Below, piece by piece: positions 51,023 through 58,949 of a DNA stretch of 64,000 nucleotides; positions within the stretch are counted from its first letter, which is position 1; the number at the start of each line of letters is the position of its first letter. Location of the stretch: contig NZ_KQ947985.1 of the NCBI RefSeq assembly GCF_001513975.1, positions 310,001 to 374,000 on the forward strand, read 5' to 3'. The notes beneath the pieces are model-generated. The model was not told where the DNA came from, did not search any database, and saw only the letters and a program-made list of their open reading frames with translations. The position numbers were made by a program, and so were the translations under genes. Source of the DNA: Streptomyces curacoi. GTDB taxonomy: Bacteria; Actinomycetota; Actinomycetes; Streptomycetales; Streptomycetaceae.

Positions 51023-51385
51023 TCAGCCGGCCGCGATGACCGTGGCGAGGGTCACTGCGGCGGGCAGGGCCTGCGCGAAGAGGATGCGGCGGTTGGCGGT
51101 GGCCGCGCCGTAGACGCCCGCGACGAGGATGCAGGACAGGAAGAAGATCTGGACGCGGTGACCGGTCGGGTCGTCGGCGATCAGACCCCAGACCAGGCCC
51201 GCGGCCAGGAAGCCGTTGTAGAGGCCCTGGTTGGCGGCCAGCGCCGCGGTGGAGCGGGCCAGCTCGGCGTCGAAGCCGGAGAAGCGGCGGCCCGGGCCGC
51301 GCTGCCACAGGAACATCTCCAGGACCAGGATGTAGGCGTGCAGCAGCGCCATGAGGGCGACGAGGACGACAGAGATCAGATGCAT
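51023..51385 (-). CDS. DUF1304 membrane protein
   Basis: 120 residues with four membrane helices. It opens with ISVVLVALMALLHAYILVLE and MFLWQRGPGRRFSG, the DUF1304 signature, and has ANQGLYNGFLAAGLVWGL in the middle. A small integral-membrane family of unknown role. ATG 51385 is the first conserved start; the long upstream frame is Arg/Pro-rich noise. Confidence 0.92.
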   Translation of the reverse strand: MHLISVVLVALMALLHAYILVLEMFLWQRGPGRRFSGFDAELARSTAALAANQGLYNGFLAAGLVWGLIADDPTGHRVQIFFLSCILVAGVYGAATANRRILFAQALPAAVTLATVIAAG

Positions 51386-51581
51386 GCGGTGATTGTGTCG
51401 GGGCGGGACGTGGGGGCGACCGGGGGTGGGCTGCCTGCGGCCGTGGGGCGGTTCTTGGGCAGCCGGTCGGTCTTTCGGCTGAGCGGCTCGGTTCGAGAGC
51501 CGTGAACGGTGGCCGTTCGGCCGAGGTGGCCGCTGTCGCCTCGGCGCGAGATTGGAGCTCCCCTTCCCCAGGAGCCCACCG

Positions 51582-52908
51582 ATGCCACCCGAGTCACTCT
51601 CCTTCGTCGCCGGAGTCCGGCCCGGCGCTTCCGTCCTGGCCCCCGCACGGCACGAGCCCCAGCTTCTCCAGGGCGGCCGTGAGTCGTCCGGCCGGGGCCC
51701 ACGCGCACGTGTCCGTGTGCGCCGGGACGTGCTGTTCTGGCTCGGCTGCGCGGGGTTCGCGCTGTCGCTGGCCCTGGTCACGACCCTCACCCCGCACCGG
51801 ATCTGGGGCGCCTGTGCCGCCGTCGGGTACGCCGTCGCGGCGGAGCTCGCCCGTCGGGCGCCGCGCGCCTGGAGCGGGCGCAGTGCCGTCGCCGCGCTGC
51901 TCGGAGCCGTCGTTGTCCCGCTGGCGCTGATGGTCGCGGCGGGTGCCGCGCAGGCGGAGGTGCACGTCGTCGAGCGCTCGGGCGGACTGCTGCTGCACTC
52001 CGGCAGCCCGTACCTGCCGCATCCGGCCGGCGTCGACGACTACAACCCCTATCTGCCCGGCATGGCGCTGTTCGGGATACCTCACGCGCTGTTCGGCGGA
52101 ACGCCGCTCGCGGATGCCCGCGTGTGGTTCTGCGCGGCGTTCCTGGGGGCCATGCTGGTCGCCGCGCGGGGATCGGGCCGTCACTTCCTCGGGCGGGGTG
52201 GCACTTGGGGCACGGCGCACGGGGCGCCGAGGGCGAGCGCGGTGCTGTTCCTCGCGGCCTTTCCGGCCGTCGCGCTGCCGCTGGCCGTCGGCGGGGTCGA
52301 CCTTCCGGTGATCGGGCTGATGTGCCTGGGTCTTGCCCTGGCGGGCCGGGGCGGCTCCGGTACGGCGGCCGGGCTCGCGATGGGGGCCGCGGCCGCGCTG
52401 AAGTGGACGGCGTGGCCGCTGCTGCCGGTGGGGCTGGTGCTGCTCGCGGTGACGGCGGGGCGGCGGGCGGGCCGTGCGGGCCGTGGTGGTCGCCGTGCTG
52501 GTGGCGGCGTTGGCCGTGGTGCCGGTCGCCCTCGCCGATCCGCACGCCTTCGTCGAGCACGTGGTGCTCTTCCCGCTCGGTGAGGGCGGGGCGCGTTCGC
52601 CGGCGGCCAGCCCGCTGCCCGGGTACCTGCTGGCCACGTACGTTCCCGGCGGCCACGTCCTCGCCATGGCCGCCCTCGCTGCCGCCGCCGTCGGCGTTGC
52701 GGTGTCGTTGGCGGTACGGCCGCCGCGGACCGTGGTCGCCGCGGCTGACCGGCTGGCGCTCGGGCTGGGGCTGGGGATGTGTCTGATCCCGGCGACGCGG
52801 TTCGGGTACCTGGTCTATCCGCTGGTTCTGGCCGCCTGGTTCCGGCGTGCGGAGCTTGTGACGGCTGCTCGTCGGGTCGGGCGGTCGTTGGTGGTCGGTC
52901 GTGGCTGA
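51582..52908 (+). pseudogene. GT-C/GT87-like membrane protein, interrupted by a frameshift
   Basis: A polytopic membrane protein split over two frames. The first part (ATG 51582 after AGGAG) reads to about 52465 with many hydrophobic segments and the loop SGSPYLPHPAGVDDYNPYLP, typical of polyprenol-phosphate-mannose dependent glycosyltransferases (GT87/DUF2029). The continuation, AVRAVVVAVLVAALAVVPVA to the stop at 52908, is in the next frame. Removing one G from the G/C run at about 52458-52473 joins them into one protein of about 440 residues. Either a true frameshift or a sequencing error in a G-rich run. Confidence 0.8.
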
Positions 52909-53107
52909 GGGGTGGCGGGGCGGGCGTTGCCGGGGAGTGCCCGGGCGTTCGGGCGCGGTGCCGGCCCGGGTCACCGCGCTCGCGGTGGCCGGCCTGGTCG
53001 TGGCGCTGTGCCTGCCGTCGGTGGGACAGCAGGCGGCGGGGGATGCGCCGAGGATCCCGAGGATCTCGACCGGTGTTCCGGATCGGGGAGGCGGCGACTC
53101 CCCGTGA
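52901..53107 (+). CDS. Possible small secreted protein
   Basis: 68 codons from GTG 52901, overlapping the end of the preceding gene. It has a basic start and a hydrophobic segment (VTALAVAGLVVALCLPSVGQ), as in a signal peptide, then a short Pro/Gly-rich tail. The nearby sequence is repeat-like, so it may be noise. Confidence 0.3.
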   Translation: MAEGWRGGRCRGVPGRSGAVPARVTALAVAGLVVALCLPSVGQQAAGDAPRIPRISTGVPDRGGGDSP

Positions 53108-53283
53108 GGGGTCGGGACCGACTGCCCGTGAGGGGTTGTGACCGGCTCCTTGTGAGGCGTCGGGATCGACTACCCGTGATGACCGGCTCCCCCTGCGGCG
53201 TCGTGACCGACGCCCAGGCACGCGCGCGTGCGGCTCGGGCCGTTGAAACGGGACCCACGCGCGCGTGCGGCCACCCTGCCGCG

Positions 53284-53934
53284 CTACGCCGCGAGCCGCT
53301 GGGTCAGCTGCCTCGCCTTCGAGGCGGCCTCGTCGAGGGCGCGCTCGCGGGAGGCCTCGAAGAGGGGGACCAGGCCGGCCATCTCCGGGTTGGCCGGGGC
53401 CATCGTGAGCTCGGGGACGATGAAGTCGACGTCAGCGCCGAGGAAGTCGGCCAGGACCGCCGACAGGTAGTTCTGCACGTACTCGTAGCCCTCGCGCGGA
53501 GTGCCCGGCCCATAGGCGCCGCCGCGGCTGGCGACGACGGTGATCGGGGTGCCCTTGACCGACTGGGTGTCGCCCGCCGTACGGCCGAACAGGACCACGT
53601 TGTCCAGCCAGGCCTTCAGCGTGGACGGGATCGTCAGGTTGTACATCGGGGCGCCGATCAGCACGGCGTCCGCGCGCTCCAGCTCCTTGATCAGCTTCAC
53701 CCGCTCGGCGAAGGCGGCCGACTGCTCCGGCGTGTGCGTGGCCGGATCGGAGAAGCCGGCGGTGTGGGCGTGGGCGGTGATGTGCGGCACGGGGTTGGTG
53801 GCGAGGTCGCGGTGGATGACCGTGCCCTCTGGGTGCTCTTGCAGCCAGGCCCGGCGGAAGGCGTCGGTGACGGCGCGGGAGGAGGAGGCGTCGGTCGGGA
53901 AGACCGAGGAGTCGATGTGCAGGAGCGTTGCCAT
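53284..53934 (-). CDS. azoR: FMN-dependent NADH-azoreductase family oxidoreductase
   Basis: 216 residues with a flavodoxin-like fold: LLHIDSSVFPTDASSSR binds FMN phosphate, and APMYNLTIPSTLKAWLDNVV and SRGGAYGPGTPREGYEYVQN are the AzoR/quinone reductase motifs. These enzymes reduce azo dyes and quinones with NAD(P)H and protect against electrophiles. Divergent from an HxlR regulator, with a symmetric candidate operator between them. Confidence 0.93.
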   Translation of the reverse strand: MATLLHIDSSVFPTDASSSRAVTDAFRRAWLQEHPEGTVIHRDLATNPVPHITAHAHTAGFSDPATHTPEQSAAFAERVKLIKELERADAVLIGAPMYNLTIPSTLKAWLDNVVLFGRTAGDTQSVKGTPITVVASRGGAYGPGTPREGYEYVQNYLSAVLADFLGADVDFIVPELTMAPANPEMAGLVPLFEASRERALDEAASKARQLTQRLAA

Positions 53935-54002
53935 GGGGTTCTCCGGGTTCTCCGAAGGGACGGGAGCGGGCAGGGACAGCTGCCCGCAGGGACTGAAACT
54001 TT

Positions 54003-54033
54003 GTACCTGACTATGGATAACACAGTCACTTAC
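54003..54033. promoter_or_regulatory. Candidate HxlR operator between azoR and hxlR genes
   Basis: GTA-2-TGACT-11-AGTCA-2-TAC, exactly symmetric about 54018, in the 140-bp divergent promoter region. This position would let the regulator control both genes. Confidence 0.6.
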
Positions 54034-54074
54034 TTTTTTTCATTCCCCTACGGCAACGCAGTACCCTGAAGGGC

Positions 54075-54437
54075 ATGGCGGGTGAGCGGAGTCACGACGT
54101 AGCGGCGTGCAAGCGGGTCGACGGCGGCATCAGCCGGGTCTTCCAGCTGCTCGGAAAGCGCTGGACCGGCCCGATCGTGTCCGTCCTGGTCACGGGGCCC
54201 GCGTACTTCGTCTCCCTGCGCCGGGCGATTCCCGGCATCAGTGAGCGCATGCTCTCCGACCGGCTGACCGAACTCGCCGCCGCCGGACTGGTCGAACGCG
54301 AGGTGCACGAGGGCCCGCCGCTGCGGGTCGTGTACCGGCTGACGGAGGCGGGGGCCGCGCTGGAGCCCGCGCTGACCGAGCTGGGTGAGTGGGCGAAGAA
54401 GTATCTGCCGGACGACGAGCGGCCCGAGGGCTGCTGA
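54075..54437 (+). CDS. HxlR family transcriptional regulator
   Basis: 120 residues, a winged helix: GGISRVFQLLGKRWTGPIVS, LRRAIPGISERMLSDRLTEL and VVYRLTEAGAALEPAL. A cysteine near the N-terminus (VAACKRVDGG, residue 12) matches the redox- or quinone-sensing cysteine of HxlR proteins such as YodB and HypR. It probably controls the divergent azoreductase. Confidence 0.93.
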   Translation: MAGERSHDVAACKRVDGGISRVFQLLGKRWTGPIVSVLVTGPAYFVSLRRAIPGISERMLSDRLTELAAAGLVEREVHEGPPLRVVYRLTEAGAALEPALTELGEWAKKYLPDDERPEGC

Positions 54438-54450
54438 GCCGTCGAGGGGC

Positions 54451-54519
54451 GTGGGCTCCCAGGGCCCGGTCGAGGGGCCGTGGGGCTCCCAGAGCCCGGT
54501 CGACGGACCGTGGGCTGCG
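54451..54519. repeat. 29-30-bp tandem repeat
   Basis: Two units beginning GTGGGCTCCCAG and GTGGGGCTCCCAG (54451 and 54480) plus the start of a third at 54510, between the HxlR and DUF2252 genes. Confidence 0.75.
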
Positions 54520-54537
54520 ATTTCCACAACCGGGGAG

Positions 54538-54546
54538 TTGTCCACA
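54538..54546 (+). promoter_or_regulatory. Perfect DnaA box upstream of the DUF2252 gene
   Basis: TTGTCCACA with a weaker TTTCCACA 17 bp before it, about 38 kb from oriC. A single strong box; its role is unknown. Confidence 0.55.
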
Positions 54547-54624
54547 GGGTCTGACGCGTTTCGGCCCCCGGTTGTACCGTCGGCACGAGTTGATGTTCGT
54601 GCGTGAGCGGGGGAGGCGGTCGCG

Positions 54625-56100
54625 ATGACCGAGGTCGGTGCACAGGCTGCGGCGGAGGCGGCCGTGGCGGTGTCGGAGGCGCCGTCGGTGTCCGTGGCGC
54701 CGTCGGTGTCCGTGGCGCGTCGGCTGCCCTGGGTGCGCGGCTTCGCCGAGTGGCCCGGTGGCGGCTCGCCCAAGGAGGAGGGCAAGGCACTGCGCGGGCA
54801 GGTGCCGCGGGACGAGCACGCGCTCTTCGACCTCGACGCCGCCCGCCCCGACGCCGTGGCCGCCGTCGAGGAGTCCAACCTCGGCCGGCTCCCCGAGCTC
54901 ACTCCGATACGGGTGGGCCGGATGGCCGCGACGCCCTTCGCCTTTCTGCGCGGCTCGGCGGGACTCATGGCGTACGACCTCGCCCGCACCCCCGTGACCC
55001 GGATCCGCGCCCAGATCTGCGGCGACGCGCACGCGGCGAACTTCGGTCTGTACGGCGACGCGCGCGGCGGACTGGTCATCGATCTGAACGACTTCGACGA
55101 GACGCTGTACGGCCCCTGGGAGTGGGACCTCAAGCGGCTCGCCACCTCGCTCGTGCTCGCGGGCCGGGAGGCGGGCGCGGACGAGGACGCGTGCCGCAAG
55201 GCGGCGCACGACGCGGCCGGTGCCTACCGGCGCACGATGCGGTTGCTGGCCAGGCTCCCGGTGCTGGACGCGTGGAACGCGATCGCGGACGAGGAGCTGG
55301 TCTCCCACACCGACGCCCATGACCTGCTGGGCACGCTGGAGCGGGTCTCGGAGAAGGCGCGGGCCAACACCAGCGGGCGCTTCGCGGCGAAGTCGACGGA
55401 GCCGACTGAGGACGGCGGCCGCCGCTTCGTCGACGCCCCGCCGGTCCTGCGCCGCGTCCCGGACGCGGAGGCGGCAGCCGTGGCGGCGGCGCTGGAGCAC
55501 TACGTCACCACGCTCTCCGAGGACCGCCACCCCCTGCTGGCCCGGCACGCGGTGCACGACGTGGCCTTCCGCGTGGTGGGCACCGGCAGCGTCGGCACCC
55601 GCTCGTATGTCGTCCTGCTCCTGGACCACCGGGGCGAGTCGCTGGTCCTGCAGGTGAAGGAGGCCCGCCCCTCGGCCCTCGTCCCGCACCTGGTGACGGC
55701 CGGCTTCGAGGCGCCGCAGGTGGAGCACGAAGGGCGGCGCGTGGTCCTCGGCCAGAAGCGGATGCAGGTGGTCAGCGACATCCTGCTGGGCTGGACGACG
55801 GTCGACGGACGGCCCTTCCAGGTACGCCAGTTCCGCAACCGAAAGGGCAGCGTCGACCCCGCCGCGCTGGCCGCCGACCAGATAGACGACTACGCCCGCA
55901 TGACCGGCGCCCTCCTGGCCCGCGCCCACTCGCACAGCGTCGACCCCCGCCTGATCTCCGGCTACTGCGGCAAGAACGAGGAACTGGACGAGGCGATCGC
56001 CACGTTCGCGGTCACCTACGCCGACCGCACGGAGGCCGACCACTCCGCGCTGGTGGCGGCGGTGCGGGCGGGGCGGGTCGCGGCGGAGATGGGGGTCTGA
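54625..56100 (+). CDS. DUF2252 family protein
   Basis: 491 residues. The kinase-like DUF2252 fold is marked by ICGDAHAANFGLYGDARGG, then VIDLNDFDETLYGPWEWDLK and RLATSL, and later by ARAHSHSVDPRLISGYCG. These resemble the catalytic loop and metal site of aminoglycoside-phosphotransferase-like kinases, but no substrate is established. The N-terminus contains a short SVSVAP repeat. ATG 54625 follows GGGGGAGGCGG. Confidence 0.93.
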   Translation: MTEVGAQAAAEAAVAVSEAPSVSVAPSVSVARRLPWVRGFAEWPGGGSPKEEGKALRGQVPRDEHALFDLDAARPDAVAAVEESNLGRLPELTPIRVGRMAATPFAFLRGSAGLMAYDLARTPVTRIRAQICGDAHAANFGLYGDARGGLVIDLNDFDETLYGPWEWDLKRLATSLVLAGREAGADEDACRKAAHDAAGAYRRTMRLLARLPVLDAWNAIADEELVSHTDAHDLLGTLERVSEKARANTSGRFAAKSTEPTEDGGRRFVDAPPVLRRVPDAEAAAVAAALEHYVTTLSEDRHPLLARHAVHDVAFRVVGTGSVGTRSYVVLLLDHRGESLVLQVKEARPSALVPHLVTAGFEAPQVEHEGRRVVLGQKRMQVVSDILLGWTTVDGRPFQVRQFRNRKGSVDPAALAADQIDDYARMTGALLARAHSHSVDPRLISGYCGKNEELDEAIATFAVTYADRTEADHSALVAAVRAGRVAAEMGV

Positions 56101-56168
56101 GAGGCGGGCCGCCCGCTCCGGGCTCTCAGCGGCGCCGGCGTCGGCAGGGCCCCGGCCGGCGGGTGGCC

Positions 56169-56174
56169 TACGCT
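56169..56174 (+). promoter_or_regulatory. -10 element of a leaderless gene
   Basis: TACGCT ends 6 bp before the GTG at 56181, so transcription should start at or next to the start codon. Confidence 0.55.
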
Positions 56175-56180
56175 GGTCGG

Positions 56181-57122
56181 GTGACGACGCCGGAAGCTGA
56201 GCAGTCCCAGGCCGAGCCCGCTGGTGCGGGGACGCCGGGCGGTGCCGAGGTGCCCGCCGGTGGAGCTGAGCAGGGTGGTGAGGCGCAGGTGACCGCCGAG
56301 GACGATGGGCGTCCCCCCTTCTCCGGCGAGGCCGAGAATGTGGGGGAGGGACGGCCCGAGGCGCGGCTGGAGCGAGCCGTGCGGGCCGCCGAGCAGGCGC
56401 TGATCGAGTACGAGATCGCGGTGGAGACCTTCCGCGTCGAGGTGGACAACTTCTCCCGGCTGCACCACCAGAAACTCGGCCCGATGTACGCCCGGCTCGA
56501 CGAGCTGGACGCGCAGATCGCCGAGGCCACGGCGGCTCGTACCGGCGACCCCGAGGACATCCGCAAGGCCGACGAGGCACGCGCCCGGGTGATGCCGATG
56601 CCCGGTGTCGAAGAGCTGTTCCATGGCTGGATGGACGGTGAGGGGCTGTTCCCGGAGGCCGCGGCGATGCTCACGGACCAGCCGGTCCAGCCGCCGCAGC
56701 GGGTACGCCCCAGCGACGAGGCCCGCAAGCTCTACCGCGAGCTGGCCCGCAAGGCCCACCCCGACCTCGCCCAGGAGGAGGCCGAGCGGCGGCGGCGTGA
56801 GGAGTTCATCACCCGCGTCAACGCCGCCTACGCCCGGGGCGACGAGGCGCTGCTGCGGGAACTGGCCGAGGAGTGGGCCGCGGGACCCGTGCCCAAGGAG
56901 CAGGGCCCCACTCCCGCCGAGGAGCTCTACGCCCGCCTCGAATGGCTCGCCCAGCGCAAGGAGATGCTCACCCTGGTCGCGAAGGAACTGGAGGAGAGCG
57001 CGATCGGCGCGATGCTCCGCCTGGCGCCGGAGGACCCGGACCGCCTCCTCGACGAGATCGCCGAACAGCTCCTGGCCCAGGTCGCGGAGCGCGAGGCGGA
57101 GCTGGCGGCTCTGCTCGGCTGA
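56181..57122 (+). CDS. J-domain-containing protein
   Basis: 313 residues. Disordered Glu/Gly/Ala-rich N-terminus, a helical segment (about 60-110, LERAVRAAEQALIEYEIAVE), then a J domain (about 178-230) with the HPD motif in YRELARKAHPDLAQEEAERR, and a C-terminal helical region. The J domain would stimulate a DnaK-type chaperone; G/F and zinc regions are absent, so it is a class III J-protein. GTG 56181 lies 6 bp after a -10 hexamer without a ribosome-binding site, so the mRNA is probably leaderless. Confidence 0.88.
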   Translation: MTTPEAEQSQAEPAGAGTPGGAEVPAGGAEQGGEAQVTAEDDGRPPFSGEAENVGEGRPEARLERAVRAAEQALIEYEIAVETFRVEVDNFSRLHHQKLGPMYARLDELDAQIAEATAARTGDPEDIRKADEARARVMPMPGVEELFHGWMDGEGLFPEAAAMLTDQPVQPPQRVRPSDEARKLYRELARKAHPDLAQEEAERRRREEFITRVNAAYARGDEALLRELAEEWAAGPVPKEQGPTPAEELYARLEWLAQRKEMLTLVAKELEESAIGAMLRLAPEDPDRLLDEIAEQLLAQVAEREAELAALLG

Positions 57123-57176
57123 GCCGGCGGACCCACGCTCCCCTCAGCGGCCCCTGCCGCCCCCGCACCGGTCAGG

Positions 57177-57182
57177 TAGCGT
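57177..57182 (+). promoter_or_regulatory. -10 element of a leaderless gene
   Basis: TAGCGT ends 7 bp before ATG 57190, the typical leaderless spacing. Confidence 0.55.
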
Positions 57183-57189
57183 CGGAGTC

Positions 57190-57537
57190 ATGAACTTCGG
57201 AACTGCCGTGCCCACAGTCGAGGTCACCGACCTCAAGGACGACGACTTCCTCCTGGACGTCCGCGAGGACGACGAGTGGCAGGCCGGCCACGCCGAAGGC
57301 GCCCTGCACATCCCGATCAGCGAGTTCGTCGCCCGCTACGGCGAGCTGACCGAGGCCGCCCCGCAGGACGCCCGCGTCCATGTGATCTGCCGCTCCGGCG
57401 GGCGTTCCGCCCAGGTCACGATGTACCTGGTCCAGCAGGGCATCGACGCCGTGAACGTCGACGGCGGCATGCAGGTCTGGGCGGCGGCGGGACGTCCTGT
57501 GGTGAACGACGAGGGGCAGCCCGGGTACGTCCTGTAG
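57190..57537 (+). CDS. Rhodanese-like domain protein
   Basis: 115 residues of a single rhodanese domain: LLDVREDDEWQAGHAEGALH, the active-site loop CRSGGRSAQV with the persulfide-carrying cysteine, and VNVDGGMQVWAAAGRPVV. It probably moves sulfane sulfur. ATG 57190 has no ribosome-binding site and follows a -10 hexamer, so it is likely leaderless. Confidence 0.93.
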   Translation: MNFGTAVPTVEVTDLKDDDFLLDVREDDEWQAGHAEGALHIPISEFVARYGELTEAAPQDARVHVICRSGGRSAQVTMYLVQQGIDAVNVDGGMQVWAAAGRPVVNDEGQPGYVL

Positions 57538-57584
57538 GGCCGCCGGGCTCTTTGCCGGTCAGACCGGCCGGTCACCCTGGCCGG

Positions 57585-58718
57585 TCACCCCAGGGGATGC
57601 GCCGCCAGCAGCTCCCCCAGCGCCTCCTCGTGTGCCGCCGCCGGGCCGAGCGCCAGCTCCAGGTGCTTGGCCCAGGCGTGGTAGCGGTGCAGCGGATAGT
57701 CGACATCGGCGCCGAAGCCGCCGTGTAGATGCTGGGCGCTCTGCACGATCCGCCGTACGCCCTCCGAGGCCCAGATCTTGGCCACGGCCACGTCCCCGGC
57801 GGCGGGCAGCGCCCCCGCTGCCCCCGAGGTGATCCGCCAGGCGGCCTGCCACAGCGTGGCCTCCATCGCGCGCAGGTCGATGTAGCGGTCGGCGCACTGC
57901 ACGGCGACCGCCTGGAACGTGGCGATCGGATGCCCGAACTGCTCCCGCTTGCTCGCGTACTGCGAGGTCATCGCCAGCACCCGCTCGCCCAGTCCGAGCG
58001 CCAGCGCACACGTCCCCGTGGCCAGCAGCTCCCGCAGCCACTCCCACGCGCCCTCGGCGTCGATGACGTCCCGTGCCGAAAGGCGCACCGACTCCAGCCG
58101 CAGCTCCCCCAGCCGCTCCCCGCTCGTCGAGAACTGCTCGCCGAGACCGACGCCCTGCGCACCGGGCGGCACCAGGGCCAGGACGGTCCGGTCGGCGGCC
58201 GTACGGGCCGGCACGACGACGAGATCGGCGTCGTACGCCCACGGCACCGCGGTCTGCACCCCGTCCAGGACCCAGTGGTCACCGTCCTGGCGAGCGGTCA
58301 CCGCGAGTTCGGCCGGGTCGTGGCCGGTGCGGCCGTGCGCGGCGACCGTCAGTACGACCTCCCCGCGCCCGGCCCGCGCGAGCAGCTCGGCCTTGAGGTC
58401 TGCCCCGCCGTACGCCTGGACGGCCGCCGTCGCCGCGCTGCTCTCCAGCAGCGGCACTCGTGCCAGCACCTTCGCCGACTCGCGCAGCACCAGGCACAGC
58501 GCGACGGCGTCCAGGCCCGCCCCGCCGTGTTCCTCCGCGAGCAGCAGGCTCAGCAGGTCCGCGTCCGCGAGCCGCCGCCACAGCGGGCGGTCGAAGTCCT
58601 CGGCGACGGCGCCCGGCGTGAGCGCGGGAGAGGGCACCGCGTCCGGCGCGACCCCGGCGAACACCCCGCGCGCCGCCTCGGCCGCCGCCTGCTGCTCCTC
58701 GGTGAAGGTGAAGTCCAC
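57585..58718 (-). CDS. Acyl-CoA dehydrogenase
   Basis: 377 residues, FAD-dependent. N-terminal helical domain (FTFTEEQQAAAEAARGVFAG), middle beta domain, and C-terminal helices with SKREQFGHPIATFQAVAVQC and SAQHLHGGFGADVDYPLHRY. The catalytic base position is not obvious, as in actinobacterial FadE subunits that form heteromers. The KstR-type palindrome upstream points to steroid or side-chain catabolism. GTG 58718 is chosen from the N-terminal conservation. Confidence 0.9.
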   Translation of the reverse strand: MDFTFTEEQQAAAEAARGVFAGVAPDAVPSPALTPGAVAEDFDRPLWRRLADADLLSLLLAEEHGGAGLDAVALCLVLRESAKVLARVPLLESSAATAAVQAYGGADLKAELLARAGRGEVVLTVAAHGRTGHDPAELAVTARQDGDHWVLDGVQTAVPWAYDADLVVVPARTAADRTVLALVPPGAQGVGLGEQFSTSGERLGELRLESVRLSARDVIDAEGAWEWLRELLATGTCALALGLGERVLAMTSQYASKREQFGHPIATFQAVAVQCADRYIDLRAMEATLWQAAWRITSGAAGALPAAGDVAVAKIWASEGVRRIVQSAQHLHGGFGADVDYPLHRYHAWAKHLELALGPAAAHEEALGELLAAHPLG

Positions 58719-58757
58719 GGTCCCTGCCCTTCCACACGCACGGCCATCCGACGTATC

Positions 58758-58770
58758 TGACGGAGCGTCA
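58758..58770. promoter_or_regulatory. Short inverted repeat in the acyl-CoA dehydrogenase promoter region
   Basis: TGACG-GAG-CGTCA, adjacent to the KstR-like palindrome; the right arm overlaps a TTGACG that could be the -35 on the minus strand. Confidence 0.4.
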
Positions 58771-58773
58771 AGA

Positions 58774-58787
58774 TAGAACAGGTTCTA
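58774..58787. promoter_or_regulatory. KstR-type operator
   Basis: TAGAACAGGTTCTA fits TNNAACNNGTTNNA, the consensus of the TetR repressor KstR that controls cholesterol catabolism. It lies 56 bp upstream of the acyl-CoA dehydrogenase. Confidence 0.7.
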
Positions 58788-58793
58788 GAAGAA

Positions 58794-58820
58794 GGGAATG
58801 GTCCTCGTAGGACGCCCGTA
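58794..58820 (+). promoter_or_regulatory. Near-match to a sigma-R promoter
   Basis: GGGAAT, 18 bp, then GTA instead of GTT, about 130 bp before the DUF5819 gene. One mismatch from the consensus; could be a weak stress promoter. Confidence 0.35.
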
Positions 58821-58844
58821 ACGTCTCCCTGGGCCCCCGTAAGG

Positions 58845-58853
58845 TGTGGACAA
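58845..58853 (-). promoter_or_regulatory. Perfect DnaA box, minus strand
   Basis: TGTGGACAA, the complement of TTGTCCACA, about 100 bp before the DUF5819 gene. Isolated; possibly chance. Confidence 0.45.
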
Positions 58854-58949
58854 CGGCGGCCCGACAGGGGCTGTGCCCGGCGGGTGGGCCTGAGTACCGT
58901 TCCCGTGCGAGCGCTGAGGGAAGACAAACGGAATCGGGGACGGGGCAGC

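Noticed and set aside
53110..53283. Degenerate GTGAGGGGT-type repeats and a duplicated CACGCGCGCGTGCGG element
   Set aside because: Too diverged to define units; kept only as a note, possibly remnants of slippage.
54238..56580. 780-codon minus-strand frame opposite DUF2252 and its neighbours
   Set aside because: Spans several real genes and a repeat; composition is Arg/Pro/Ala noise.
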